Below are positions 1-11,224 of a DNA stretch of 64,000 nt, piece by piece. The translations under genes and the position numbers were made by a program. Source of the stretch: Portulaca oleracea (lineage: Eukaryota; Streptophyta; Magnoliopsida; Caryophyllales; Portulacaceae). The stretch is from the NCBI GenBank assembly GCA_029582165.1, contig CM055872.1:3999582-4063581 (forward strand). The letters run 5' to 3'. The notes beneath the pieces are model-generated. The model was not told where the DNA came from. It did not search any database and saw only the letters and a list, made by a program, of their open reading frames with translations. Numbering within the stretch: the stretch's first letter is position 1; every line of letters starts with the position of its first letter.

Positions 1-1120
1 TTATATACAAATCAAGCTTATCAACAACGTACAACAACTTGATAGCATGACAAGAGAAACAAATATGTTCAAAACACACACAACAAAAGATTGTTAATGA
101 CGTTAGCCTTTCATTTTTCTCTTCTTTCCCCCATCCATTTATCCCTAGATGGTTAAAAATTTTCGTTGTTATCTCTTGATCATTATAAATGATGCCCAAA
201 TTGCAACCAACTTTTTCTACTTTACGCACCTCCTTGTTCAATCTATCTGAAGAGATTTTCCAATGTTTCTTGAAACAATCTGTATTCATCCTTAACTCAG
301 TTTCACTGTTGGACTTGCTACTTTGTGTATGCCTTTTTCTTTTTCTTAAGACTTGAACTCGTTGAGGAAGTGAGGTGCGACTATTTGACCAACCGCCACT
401 TAGAACTCTAGATTATGTTCAAGACCACCTTCTTCATATTTCTAACATTGCATCATAGGCACAATTCTCAAAACTAAGAGGCAAATCTAAATCTAACTCA
501 TCAGCCAATAGATCAAACAGATCACTAATGGTGCGATCACTATCAGAAACTGCCATCTTATCACAACCCTCATCATCATCTGAATGATAATATCTAAAAT
601 ATATATATATATATTACAGCTTACTCGAAACATTAAAACAAGCCACAAAGAAGAATGCAAGCACCAGTCGTAGGCTTCACAGTTCTTTGCACCTTTCTCC
701 CTCACATAATAATCCCTCAAAATTGATTATTACCATATAACATGTAAAAATTTTGACAAATATTTATGTTATTGTTGCTAAGATGTTCTCCTGTATAAAA
801 TTACAACTTTGTAGCATGATAATTAGAATTGGAGATGTCATAAGGTTCTCGGCCTCTCGTATTATTGATTACAATTGTTAAATTTTGGATTAATTTGAAT
901 TATTGTGGATCTGAACAAATTAAATATTTGGAGAAATATGTTCTGAACCGGTACAGATTTTAATTCCGACATCCAAATCTTACTTGCACAAACACTAATC
1001 CGCCTGTCCTAAAGTTTAAATTTAATTTTTTTTTATTTCGCTGTAATTTGAGTCAAAGTTAATAAATAAAATAACCATACTATAGTGCATGCAAATTGCT
1101 TAGGCAACTTAATATTCAGT
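1..1120. other. Gene-poor AT-rich stretch with a decayed coding-like patch
   Basis: No intact gene is visible. On the minus strand about 440-600 reads as an acidic stretch including DSDRTISDLFDLLADE, followed by stops. A similar acidic Ser/Asp/Leu-rich trace occurs on the minus strand near 18.1 kb. This looks like remains of a transposon-borne or pseudogenised reading frame, but I cannot name the family. The rest is A/T-rich with a short TA run near 600. Confidence 0.35.
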
Positions 1121-1381
1121 AATTCTTATGTAAGACCGTTTTACCATATATTTATCGTAAGACGTATATTTTTGTGGTGACTATTTATCAATAGAAGGGT
1201 GACTAATATTTTACTTGAACTGACTCATGTAAAAGTCACCCGACAATAAATTATTAGTCATATTCATGTTAAAAAGTCATTCTAATATCACTTATTAGTC
1301 ATTGTAAAATATTAAAAATGTCACTCTAGAAAAAAATTCGTCTCAGGATAAATTTACGCGAGACGGTGTTACGCTAGAATT
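1121..1381. mobile_element. MITE with AATTCTTATG.../...GCTAGAATT termini
   Basis: The left end (AATTCTTATGTAAGACCG) is an imperfect inverted match of the right end (GAGACGGTGTTACGCTAGAA). The interior has paired GTGACTTTT/AAAAGTCAC-type stretches. The same element recurs in the opposite orientation at 53689-53949 inside an ALDH intron, so it is a mobile family and not a chance palindrome. It has no coding capacity. Confidence 0.6.
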
Positions 1382-3730
1382 TGTGTATATCCCACCATTT
1401 TTCCTGTGTTAGGTCCAAAGGATTATATGAATTTAACCCAATAAAATCCGAGTTTGTACATACGAAATTGAATTTGCTTCGAATTCGGACAATCCAAAGT
1501 AGTGTTGCTAAACCTAGACCCAATTTTCTGCAAGTACACACTTAAGGTCTAGGGTCCAAATTTCAAACATAAAATTATTATCTAAACCCCTTTTTACCAT
1601 GCTAGAATTCAAAAAAATAATTATAATAAAAATTTAAGGCCCTGTTCGTTAGTTGACTTAGACCTATTCAATTTAACCTAATTTAACTTAATTTATCCTT
1701 ACATAATCTAACCTAACCCAAAACACCCAAGCCAAAACAACATTTTTGAAATAAAAAACAAATTCAAATAATATTATTTTAATATCAAATTAATCCATTT
1801 TTTTCAACACCTATAACTTTTTTATTTATTTTCTCCAAAATATTCAAATTTTATTAATAAAATATTTCCACTCAACAAATAACGTAATTCAAGCAAATCC
1901 TATCATTTTCTACCATATTTTTCCTTTGTTTTTTTCTCTCAACCTAACCTGAACTTAACATGACCAAAGAACGCGTAAATCAAATAGTTTCTTAGTCACT
2001 GAAGTTGGGTATGCTCAATATTTGAAGTGTAGCGTGAAGATAGAAAATTAGCCACAAATGTTGTTGTCATTGTGGACCGTGAAGAAACTGCAGACAATGA
2101 ATATAATCAGTGCTTCAATGCAGAGCTAGCTAGCTGGGCCATTCAATCTTCTCGCAACTCAACACAACACAACACAACACTAGTGTTATTAGGGTTTGGA
2201 CCATTATTGAGAAATGAGAATACAATTTCATGCATTCCTCATCCCATTACTTCTTTCTTTAATTGTCTACTTTGTAAAATTGTACATTTTCAAGAGTAAA
2301 GTAGTTACTACATCTCATTCTTGATGTAAGGAAGAATTTATTGTTGTTCATATTTTAATTGTATGGTTAACCAATAACATAAGTACTTTTTCTTTCCATG
2401 TTATTCATCTTAATTTTAAAGGGTGATTGTGTGAAAATGTTTGCGTGCGGAGCACATAGGTATGCGTCGCAGCACTCTCACAAGCTTTTCGTTTTTACAA
2501 TTGTTTTTCAAAGGTTTTTCTTCTTAGTTTCTTTGGTCCCAATTTTTTTTTCAAAGTGGTTTCGAAATGCTTTTGTAAATCTCTGGGAATTGAACTCTCC
2601 ATGAATTCTAGTTAATAAGGAGAATGTTGTTTATGTATACATTTTCTAGACAACACTAAAACGTGTTTCACATAAGAGATTGTTGTTCTTGTTATTGTTG
2701 ATCATATAAAAATGTAAAATAATTTGTATTCGAAACAACGACATAAGAGTAAAGGGAGGCTCCAGTGGTTGGTTGAGACTTGATGATCACCTTCTCCTTT
2801 TTATGGTGGAACTACATCATCGAGTAACTTGCATAACGCAACTACACAAGCCAAAGTATCGAAGACATGTTGGTCAATTTGGTAATAACCCCATTCTTCA
2901 AGCTCCTCAGTATTGTTTAATAGTTAGTGGAGGTAAACAATTTTCCACAAGTGAAAGTTGTAAGGCTGATAGGTCGTGTTTGTCATGGACAGTTTGGTGC
3001 TCACCTTTTACCCTTAGCCTGCAAAGCTTACCGGTATTTATCTCTAAAATAAAGGTTTAATTTATTGGACGAACCAACTTTACCCAATTTTTAAAAAAAT
3101 AACACAGGTTGTAGCCTTAAAGAAACTTAAATAAGAAATTTATATTTTATGGTGCACATTTGTTGTTTTCTTTTCAATTATTGAGCACTCAAAGAAACTT
3201 AAATAAGAAATTTATATTTTTGCATTACAAATAATAAGTTAACTTACCCATTGCATAACCTCAATCTTAAGAGTAGTCACCAACATACTAATTGATATAC
3301 AATTCAAAAGATAATGGTATCAAAGCTAAAGTACAAGCTAAGTCCACAAACCAAGTATCACTTGTAACCTTTAGTCCTTATAAAACTGTTGGATAATTTC
3401 TAGGTATGGGTGGAATATATACATGTTGAAATTAACTAGGGCTAATATAAAGATTATAATAAGTCTTAACATATGAAATATGGCCAACATGGATTAAAAT
3501 GAACCTGATACAGATCGTGTTAATGCCCCAAAAACAAGAAAATAGGGAACAAGTCTAACATTGACCATGTCATATACCTGAACCTTAATCAATGACAAAC
3601 AACTAGAGTTATCTGGTTGTTTATTATACAATCCTAGTCATGTGGTTTTTTATTTCAACGGGTATATTTCTAATATAGCATGTGATCAATTGACCTGATC
3701 AAAGTCATGATCATCTTTAAAAACTGGCAT
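1382..3730. other. Intergenic, no supported gene
   Basis: AT-rich sequence with only short random reading frames. A possible hAT-type MITE lies at about 1637-1975, between CCCTGTTCGTT and GACCAAAGAACGCG, but its ends are poorly matched. Nothing else is recognisable. Confidence 0.4.
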
Positions 3731-3775
3731 TAAGTGCCTTTAAATGAGGATGTTACAGATTTATCACTCCTCTTA

Positions 3776-4012
3776 TTTTTTTTCCATATAGATTGGAGTG
3801 TTCTAGTCTTTTACATGACACAACAAATAGTATCAAGACACATTAAACACATATGGAACGGAGGGAGTAGTGTACTACTACTACTACTACTACTAGTAGT
3901 AGTAGTAGTAGTCTTTTTTCATATAGATTGGTGCACTCAATACTTTAGAAAAATTTGACTGCACGATTTTCAAAGAAGATAATTAATATGGAGCAGAGGG
4001 AGTAGTGTACTA
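3776..4012. repeat. Two tandem half-copies of a Stowaway-like MITE around a trinucleotide hairpin
   Basis: Two direct copies begin with CATATAGATTGG (about 3784 and 3919) and end with GGAGGGAGTAGTGTACTA or a close variant (about 3858-3876 and 3998-4012). Between them sits a run of CTA repeats that turns into GTA repeats (about 3873-3915), a perfect inverted repeat. The GGAGGGAGTA ends are typical of Stowaway-like plant MITEs; the left halves are missing. Confidence 0.5.
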
Positions 4013-4362
4013 ACTCTGTCTCTAAATTAGTATCAAATTTTTTAATTATCTTGTCAATTTTGATTTGTCGATTTTGCAATTTCAATGATTAAAATGTTCA
4101 TGTTACCCTTATCAGTGATTCGTTGGAAGTTAGAGAGAAGTTAAGATATGAAAAGTCTATGCATAAAAAAGGGGTATGTTTCTCCAAGTGTAATTTTTTT
4201 TTACTCAATTTTCTAGGGACATTGGACTTATAAAGTTAGTTATCGTGACATTCAATGGAGGACGGAGGTACGAAGTAGTACATATTACACAATTAAAATA
4301 AAACTAAGGCAGCCCTTATAAAAAAAACCCCGCTAGAATGGTAGAGTGCCTTGTGAAAATTA

Positions 4363-4576
4363 CTCCCTCCATCTTTAAATAAGTGTCAATTTGACTAAAC
4401 TTTGACCGTTGATTACTCATAAATTATAATGAGTTATAATATAAAATTAATATTAGTGTAATTTTTAGTACAATATCTTTCTAACGGTAGTAATTTCATA
4501 TTGTAACTCATTATAATTTATGAGTAATCAATGGTCAAAAGTCAACCAAATTGACACTTATTTAGAAATGAATGTA
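4363..4576. mobile_element. Stowaway-like MITE
   Basis: It begins CTCCCTCC after a TA, and the first about 80 bases (CAATTTGACTAAACTTTGAC, then ACTCATAAATTATAATGAG) return inverted in the last 80. No coding capacity. The right end has lost the GGAGGGAG terminus by mutation. Confidence 0.6.
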
Positions 4577-4956
4577 GTGCATCAAATTAATTTATGAAAA
4601 AACTTAAATAATAGTTTGACTAGACTTGTCAAACAAAAGGAGTAAAGGACCTTAGGATAGTAGACAGAAGCCAATTAGCCATAGCCACAGTCCACACTCA
4701 GCTACTCTTTGCATGTTTTCATAAGTATAATTACTTTATGCCCGAATTTAATTAATTTTATTAATTTAATTTCGCAAGGAATAATTAATTTTACACGAGA
4801 ATATCACGTGACTATGTGCCCAATGTACGGACATATTGTTGCGTGTGACGTGTCCTCTGTTAATTGGAAAGTGAGCTGAGTATCTTGACATTAAGGGTGA
4901 CATAATTAATTGAGATATTAATGAAAACGAACGGAAAAATGCGCAATCTATAATTT

Positions 4957-5196
4957 AGGCTCTTATTTTGGGTTGGTGCATTGCGGTGAAATTTGAAAAA
5001 ATGTGGTGAAATCACTCAGTTGTGGTCAGAGTTGTGGTAGGTGAGGAGAGAGAATGTGAAAAATATAGGAGAAAAATGAGAAGATATAAAAGTAAGTAGA
5101 TATATTGGTAATAATTGTTGTGTGATGTAGTGAAGTATAGTATACATTAAAGAATGTGGCGCAAAGTGGTACCACACCGCAACCTTTTTTTTTTTT
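4957..5196. mobile_element. MITE of the GTGGTRRGTGTGG-rich hAT-like family, copy 1
   Basis: Purine-rich top strand built from GTGGTG/GTGGTAGG motifs, then GTACCACACCGCAA at the right end. It resembles the better preserved copies at 7040-7355, 11587-11812 and 54239-54510. The termini are degraded here. Confidence 0.45.
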
Positions 5197-5901
5197 AAAC
5201 ATTTGCAACCGTAGAGCCCTTTTATTGATCAACTAGCTTCTAGATACCTCATTACATACAGTGCAAGCCTAACACAACAACTGAGAATTATGGAAAGATG
5301 ACAAGAATGTTATGGAAATTCATCGCCAGCATTTCTATGGAGTATGAGTGTTTTTCTTCCCATTATGTGGACCATAATGATACCCTCCATTTTACTGTTT
5401 GTAGCACTAGCTCCCTGTCCCTTGCCTACCACATCGCAACCTACCGGATAAAAGAACGTTATCTTAGTTCAAGTTTGAATTTACTTACTATTCTACTGTA
5501 ACTTGATACTTCCTCAATCATCAATCTCTATCAATTTGTAATTTTTATAAATTATTTATAAAAAATTAAAATATCCAAAATATAAATTGCACGCATAGAT
5601 AACACTTAATGTAACTTTATTAAAAATTTGATGAATAGAGCAATTTATATTATGAAAATGAAACAGTCAATCCCAAAATGTTATTTTTTCTGACTATTTA
5701 TACCTCGAAAATGGGCAAGACTTCGCAAAATAACTATTGCCAAATAAGACAATAGAAATAAAACAACTCAGGACACACAGCTAAACTATACAAAAACAAT
5801 CAGCTCACAAAACATAAGAACAGTAAAAACAATTTTAAATTTTCGCTTAAAATACTATTTAAAGCAGCTTTTATATATAAGATGACTTTTTACTTAAAAT
5901 A

Positions 5902-6137
5902 CTCCATCCGTTCTTTTTTATCTGTCATTTAAGGTTTTCAGTGTCAATTTTTAATCAATAATTTCTAATATAAATGTTTTGCAAAAAAATATAATATTAT
6001 ACTTTTTTAATAGTATTTTTTATTACGAATCTAATGACATCAATTTCGTATGATAAATCATTATATAAATTAAAATATTAACGGTCAAAGTTTTGACACA
6101 ATTTTCAAAGACGACTAATAAAACCGAACAGAGGGAG
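5902..6137. mobile_element. Stowaway-like MITE
   Basis: The left end ACTCCATCCGTTC and right end GAACAGAGGGAGTAG are inverted. Interior TGTCATTTAAGG / ACGACTAATAAAA arms pair loosely. Non-coding. Confidence 0.5.
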
Positions 6138-6714
6138 TAGCTTTTATAAGATGCATTTTTAGAGGCAAAAAACTAGTTCATAGTATCGTCAGCCTTGATA
6201 ATTTTAATTAATCGAATAGTTAATTAAAGCTCTCGAAAATCTTTTTTAAATTGAAAAGCAATAAAATAACTGGTTGCCAAACATCACATTACTGACAATA
6301 AGAGGAACAGAGTTGAATTGTGAAAATAGGAGGCAGTAAAAAAGGAAAGTGGAGCCCACAGGGTAAATCGAAGACTGCAAAATGCAAATGCAATGCATGC
6401 TTTGGTAGTAACAAAAAAATTAATGACAAAAGGAGGAGAATTTTAGCAAGGCGTGCATGTCAGTGAAACAGCCCGTAAAAAGAGTGTACGTCAAGGGAAA
6501 GTGTTGGTAAGTTTTTTCCCTTTATTTTTAGCGCATAAAAATACAAAATAGTACAAAAAAACAAAACCAATAATATAATTAAATACAAAATTACAAAAAT
6601 TGAGTGAGTACGGAGTTTATTATGAAATTTCGAGTGCGAGGACAGAGCAGAGGACCCTCTGTGTTCATTTGTTTTGACTGGTGACAAAAATTTACAGTCT
6701 TTTAAACTTTACAC
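6138..6714. other. Intergenic, no supported gene
   Basis: AT-rich with short random frames only. No RNA gene, repeat array or regulatory site could be recognised. Confidence 0.4.
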
Positions 6715-7033
6715 CAACCAAAGGGAGGGAAAGTGTTGCCATATAAAGTCCCTTTTTTTAATGGTTGGTAAGAGGTAAAAATGGTGTAGTGTGATGAAAT
6801 TGTAGAAAATATAATAAGATGTGAAAAAATATGGTAAAATTTGAGAAAAATGTGGTTAATGTGGTAGGTAAGGAGCGAAAATGTGAAAAATAGAGCAGAA
6901 ATATGAGGAGAGAGAAAAGTGGGAAGCTATATATATTGATAACGATTATGATAAAGTGTGGTGAAATGTGGAAGATTATTGAGTAATATAGTAAGTTGTG
7001 GTACTGCATTGTATCACACCATATAAAAGAACA
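6715..7033. mobile_element. MITE of the GTGGT-rich hAT-like family, copy 2
   Basis: Same composition and right-end motif (CACACCATATAAAAGAACA) as the neighbouring copies. Three members of the family lie head to tail from 6715 to about 7776. Confidence 0.5.
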
Positions 7034-7039
7034 CCGCCG

Positions 7040-7355
7040 AAGGCCTTGTTCTTTTGTGCAGATGGTATGATGCGGAAAGCCGTAGATGATGCGATATGAT
7101 AAAATTGTGGAAAGTGTGATAAGATGTAGAATGATGTAGTAAAATTTGTTGAAAGTGTGATTAATGTGACAATTAAGGAGACAGATTGTGAAGAGTAAAG
7201 GAGGAAAGTGAGAAAAGCAAAAAGTGATAGGATATATTAATAATGATCGGTTGTAAAATGTGGTATGGTATGATAAAGTTTAGAAGAATATTAAGTGGTA
7301 TGGTGAGTTGTGGTACCGCATTGCACATCACTGCACCGTACAAAAGAACATGACC
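7040..7355. mobile_element. MITE of the GTGGT-rich hAT-like family, copy 3
   Basis: Well preserved. The left end GGCCTTGTTCTTTTGTGCAG pairs with the right end GTACAAAAGAACATGACC as a terminal inverted repeat of about 20 bp. Non-coding interior of GTGGTAT/GTGATAA motifs. Confidence 0.6.
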
Positions 7356-7408
7356 TAATAACATTCACTTTCATATGTTTCAATATTTTTCAACAGCTAG
7401 GTCATGTC

Positions 7409-7607
7409 AACACCTAGGTCATGTTCTTTTCTGTGGTGAATAAAATGCAGAAATGGTATAATATGACAAATTGTGGAAAGTATGCTATGTTGAGGTATGA
7501 TATGATAGGTTATGGTAAAATTTGTGATAAGAATAGTTGATGTAGATGTGTAGTATAGGAGGAGTAAAAAGTGAAAAGTAGAGAGAGAACTTAGGAGAGA
7601 AAAAAGT

Positions 7608-7665
<58 letters not shown>

Positions 7666-7776
7666 GGTGGCTGTGATAAAATGTACGGAGTAGTATTGTA
7701 TAGTAAAATGCAATGTTTGTGGATTTTGAAGTAAATTGCGATAAGTGCAATATGATATCATGGAAAAAACAGGGCC
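7409..7776. mobile_element. MITE of the GTGGT-rich hAT-like family, copy 4, carrying a (GA)n tract
   Basis: The left end ATGTTCTTTTCTGTGGTG matches the family. The right end is degraded (GGAAAAAACAGGGCC). A (GA)n run of about 50 bp at 7613-7662 has expanded inside it and produces spurious Ser-Leu reading frames on the minus strand. Confidence 0.5.
7613..7662. repeat. (GA)n microsatellite
   Basis: Uninterrupted GA dinucleotides, about 25 units, inside a MITE copy. Confidence 0.95.
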
Positions 7777-8070
7777 CCAGTCACAACCATTGATAATGCT
7801 CTTCAATGCATAGGTTTAAAAAGTGTTTTCCAAAAACAATTATTTTATTTGCATGGGCAAAGCTACGTATGATTTTGGAAAGGGCATAGATTAGGTTCAA
7901 CAATCTGTGAGGGCGATAATATTAAAATTCACCAAAATTTTGTATATTTTATAGTACTGTATATTCAAAAAATTATACACAAAATATCGAGAAGTACTGC
8001 AGCCTTGTCTGCCTACTTACAACTTCCTCATCTGTTAGCAAAAGATAAAAAATAAAAAATTGTATCCTTA

Positions 8071-8141
8071 TGCACCAACCGGGAATCGAACCCGGGTCTG
8101 TACCGTGACAAGGTACTATTCTACCACTAAACCTCTAGTGC
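8071..8141 (-). tRNA. tRNA-Gly-type gene with anticodon GUC (Asp)
   Basis: A full cloverleaf of 71 nt fits: acceptor arms GCACTAG/TTGGTGC (two wobbles), D-arm with AGTGGTA, anticodon stem GTACC/GGTAC, T-arm CCGGG/CCCGG with loop TTCGATT, discriminator A. The body is plant tRNA-Gly(GCC). The anticodon loop is TTGTCAC, so the anticodon (8107-8109) is GUC, read as Asp, where the related gene at 21092-21162 has GCC. A-box and B-box are intact, a T-run lies about 12 nt downstream and a CAAAG lies just upstream, so transcription is plausible. No CCA is encoded, as expected. From general knowledge GlyRS depends on C35 and C36, so charging with Gly is doubtful; AspRS prefers G73, which is absent. It is either a decayed gene or an anticodon-switched one. 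Confidence 0.8.
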
Positions 8142-8561
8142 TTTGAATGCCTTTAAAAACACCTTACATAGTTATTTTTTTAGACAATTGGGCTTCACCA
8201 TATGGGTTTCAAATAGAGCCCAAGGTAGCGCTTAGTAGACCTTTTGGGCCTTTAGAGGGCCTTATGGTCCAATGGACAAGATTAATTATAAGTGCAAAGC
8301 ACAGCTCCTTTTACATTGCATAACATAAACCAAGTATGAAAGAGGAGCAAACTTCATAAATACAATAAGCTTTATTTCTTACATTTCCTAGCTTTGAAAT
8401 GGAAAATCAATATTAAGTTTGAGTGTCAAATAAAGAACCCTACATAAATTTTTTCCAACCATCATACTCAATCGAATATGAAGAAATTTAAAGCTGAGTA
8501 ATTTTTACAGGAAGATTCGGCAACCAAACACTCTTAATCAAATACAAAGTTCCTATAAATC
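8142..8561. other. 3' flank of the first LRR gene
   Basis: This 420-base spacer between the tRNA-Gly-type gene and the LRR stop codon should hold the LRR 3' UTR and polyadenylation region. No further gene is seen. Confidence 0.5.
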
Positions 8562-10487
8562 CTAACAAGGAGGGAGAGGGGAGCCACAAAGTCCAGCATT
8601 ATGTGAAAATGCAGAGGCAGGAATTTTCGCCTTATGAGGAGGAATCCTCCCACTTAGCCTATTCCTCGCGACGTCGAATTTCTCCAACTTGATCAAATTC
8701 AACACCTTAGCCGGAATACTGCCGCTCAACCTGTTCTTGGATAGCAACACCGTCGTTAGCTCCTTTGCATCCCCAAGTTCTCCGGGTATTTTCCCTGAAA
8801 GTCGGTTGCTCACCATCTCCAACACTTGTAAGCTCTTTAGCTCGCCAATGGACTTAGGAATTGAACCTCCTAAGGGATTGTTCGACAACACTAAGGAAGT
8901 TATAGAGTCCATCGCGTGCTTATGGCCGACATTTGGGTCAATTGGGCCGCGAAAATGGTTGTTGGACACATCAATTGAGTTCCAATGGCCGCGTGGCTCA
9001 TCCACGGACTTATCGAAAAGCAACCCTAGTGAGCCACTGAACCTGTTTGAGCTCATGTCAAGGTCCGCGAGCAAGGAAAGGCTCGCGAATGACTTGGGCA
9101 GAGAAGAGTTGAAGAAGTTATGAGAGATGTTTAGAAATGACAAGTTGGTCATGTTCCCAATCCAAGAGGGCAATTTTCCCCCGAGTTGGTTGCTCGAAAG
9201 ATCAAGGTATGATATGGAAGACGACGAGAGCCACCCGGGTAAGCTCCCCTTGAGCCCTGTCTTGGCTAAGGCGAGCTTGAAGAGGTTCAATTTAGAGAAC
9301 CACTTCGGAATGGTGGCTAACTCGAGGGGATTATGAGACAAATCTAACCATTGTAGCCTAAGTTTAGAGAGCTCGCGAGGTAGGGGACCCTTGAGGTTGT
9401 TCCTAGACAAGTCTACGAATTGAAGGTTCTTGAGATTGCCTAAGGTCTTAGGGATTCGGCCCGTGAATCGGTTGTTCGAAAAGAAGATATCGGTTAGTGT
9501 TGGAGCAAGATGGTCAATGCACGACGGAATCTCCCCCGTTACCATGTTGTCCTCCAAGAACATTTGTCGGATCTTGGGGAGGTTACATATGGAAGTTGGG
9601 ATTGAACCGGTCAATTGATTGTCTCCGAGTTCAAATAACTCGAGAGAAGCGAGGCGCCCAAAGGAAGAAGGGATGGAGCCATTGAGTTTGTTGTGGTTAA
9701 GGAGAAGGTCTTTCAATTGGGAGAGTTCACCTATGGTGTTTGGTATACTACCACTCAAGTGATTCATAGACAAGTCTAAATATGTTAGCCTCTTAAGCTT
9801 GCCAATTCCTATCGGAATAGCGCCCGAGAAAACATTATCATGAAGATCAAGCTTTGTAAGCGAACCCATGTGACCTATGGAAGTTGGTATTGAGCCGGTC
9901 AATCTGTTCTCGGACAAACCCAATTCAGAAATTCGGGTCCAAAACCTGAAAATCGAATTGGGTAAGGTCCCTATGAGGTTATTGTTGCTAAGGTACAATT
10001 TTTTTAGGTAATACAAGTGACCAAAAGAAGATGGAATAGACCCACTAAGCTTGTTATTGTCTAGAAAAAGATGGGTCAAATGGGATAATTTGCCTAGTTG
10101 AGGGGGGATTGGACCACTCAACTCTTTGTTGTTGCTAAGATCAAGGAGTTGAAGGTAAGTTAGATTGCCTAAGAAAGGGGACAAAGTGCCTATCATGAAG
10201 GTGTCTAGAATGAAGTCTTCCCCGGCCTGTTGACCGGACCGGGACACGTTGACCACCCGGCCCGAGCACGGGTCACAGTCAACGCCGGCCCACGAGGTGC
10301 AGCAGTTGGTGGTGGCGGCCCATGAGCCCAGGAGCTTGGATGGGTCAGCCGTGATCCGACGCTTGAGATCGAGCAATGCCTCTTTGTCTATGGCATTGCA
10401 AGACTCTACAATGGGAGGATGAAATGTGGATAAAAGGGTAAGGAGTGTGACAATGGAGATGCTGAGATAATTTGGAGGTGTTTTCAT
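8562..10487 (-). CDS. Secreted leucine-rich repeat protein (At5g23400/DRT100-like), copy 1
   Basis: Intronless, 641 aa. Residues 1 to about 28 form a signal peptide (basic N-terminus, hydrophobic SIVTLLTLLSTF). An LRR N-terminal cap follows, with Cys30, Cys62/63 and Cys71 and the motif CCTSWAGVDCDP. About 20 plant-type repeats (LxxLxLxxNxLxGxIP) come next, and the protein ends in GLCGSPLPPC. There is no transmembrane segment or kinase domain, so it should be an extracellular or wall protein. Known relatives (At5g23400, DRT100, FLOR1-like proteins) have the same architecture; its ligand is unknown. An in-frame ATG lies 24 codons upstream (10559), but it sits on the TATA-like motif at 10560-10571. 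The Met at 10487 gives the same length as the two paralogues and a proper signal peptide, so I chose it. It heads a three-gene tandem family, all on the minus strand. Confidence 0.93.
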   Translation of the reverse strand: MKTPPNYLSISIVTLLTLLSTFHPPIVESCNAIDKEALLDLKRRITADPSKLLGSWAATTNCCTSWAGVDCDPCSGRVVNVSRSGQQAGEDFILDTFMIGTLSPFLGNLTYLQLLDLSNNKELSGPIPPQLGKLSHLTHLFLDNNKLSGSIPSSFGHLYYLKKLYLSNNNLIGTLPNSIFRFWTRISELGLSENRLTGSIPTSIGHMGSLTKLDLHDNVFSGAIPIGIGKLKRLTYLDLSMNHLSGSIPNTIGELSQLKDLLLNHNKLNGSIPSSFGRLASLELFELGDNQLTGSIPTSICNLPKIRQMFLEDNMVTGEIPSCIDHLAPTLTDIFFSNNRFTGRIPKTLGNLKNLQFVDLSRNNLKGPLPRELSKLRLQWLDLSHNPLELATIPKWFSKLNLFKLALAKTGLKGSLPGWLSSSSISYLDLSSNQLGGKLPSWIGNMTNLSFLNISHNFFNSSLPKSFASLSLLADLDMSSNRFSGSLGLLFDKSVDEPRGHWNSIDVSNNHFRGPIDPNVGHKHAMDSITSLVLSNNPLGGSIPKSIGELKSLQVLEMVSNRLSGKIPGELGDAKELTTVLLSKNRLSGSIPAKVLNLIKLEKFDVARNRLSGRIPPHKAKIPASAFSHNAGLCGSPLPPC

Positions 10488-10559
10488 GGCGGATTTGGGA
10501 ATTAGGAAATATGAGAGTTGTTTAGCGGTGAATGTGGGGAGGAAGAAGATGTGATGCAT

Positions 10560-10571
10560 TAATATATAGAG
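10560..10571 (-). promoter_or_regulatory. TATA-like box of LRR copy 1
   Basis: Minus-strand CTATATATT lies about 75 nt before the chosen ATG. The same block (GATG, GCATTAATATA, GAGG on the plus strand) occurs before LRR copy 2 at the same distance. Confidence 0.55.
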
Positions 10572-10740
10572 GGGGTGAATGACTGAATGGGAGATAGTAA
10601 TAAATTATAGTTACGAGGAAAGTGGGAAATCATGTGAGTTTTTTAATGAAGGATCAAATGAGTATTGTCCCACCATATTTTTAAGCATCTATAATTGTAC
10701 ATTAAATATTAGAAGAAAAGGACATAATTAAATTGTACTA
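10572..10740. other. Proximal promoter of LRR copy 1
   Basis: AT-rich. It contains AAGGATCAA and GAGTATTGTCCCACCATATTTTT stretches that recur upstream of LRR copy 2 near 15476-15515, so this stretch was duplicated with the gene. Confidence 0.5.
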
Positions 10741-10953
10741 CCCCCTCCATCCCATATTAATTGATATTTTAATTAACTTATTTTATTCTAAAATAATTAT
10801 CACTTTTCTATTACCAGTACATAATTTAATTATTTTTATATTATTTATTAGAAAGAGAAAAAACAAATACAATTGAGATTTGGTAATTATTATAATTATA
10901 TATTGATATGTGTGAAAATTCCAATTTCGTCAATTAATTTGGGACGGAGGGAG
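10741..10953. mobile_element. Stowaway-like MITE in the LRR copy 1 promoter
   Basis: The ends CCCCTCCATCCCATATTAAT and GGGACGGAGGGAG are inverted and followed by TA. The inner arms ATTGATATTTTAATTAA / GTCAATTAATTT pair. Non-coding, about 0.25 kb upstream of the LRR start. Confidence 0.65.
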
Positions 10954-11224
10954 TATAAGAACTACGCCACAAGTAAATTGTTAACATTGTATTTTATTAA
11001 TAATTATTCAATCTATAAAGTTATGAGCAAAATATATCTAATGGACGAAATTGATCAATTAAGATGTCATTTATTTTAATTGACGTAGCTATAATAACAA
11101 CAATAACAACAAATTCCCAAATAAATACGTATGTTTGAGTTCAGTATGGAGATCCAGATATAGACAACCTTTCCCATGAATCAAAATTGTAATAAATATT
11201 TTATTTTTGAAAATAAATCATAAA

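Noticed and set aside
7397..7806. Ser-Leu repeat proteins
   Set aside because: Translation of a (GA)n microsatellite inside a MITE.
10488..10559. Upstream start (MHHI...) for LRR copy 1 and the longer frames for copies 2 and 3
   Set aside because: These starts coincide with or precede the TATA-like boxes. The downstream Met gives matching lengths and clean signal peptides in all three genes.
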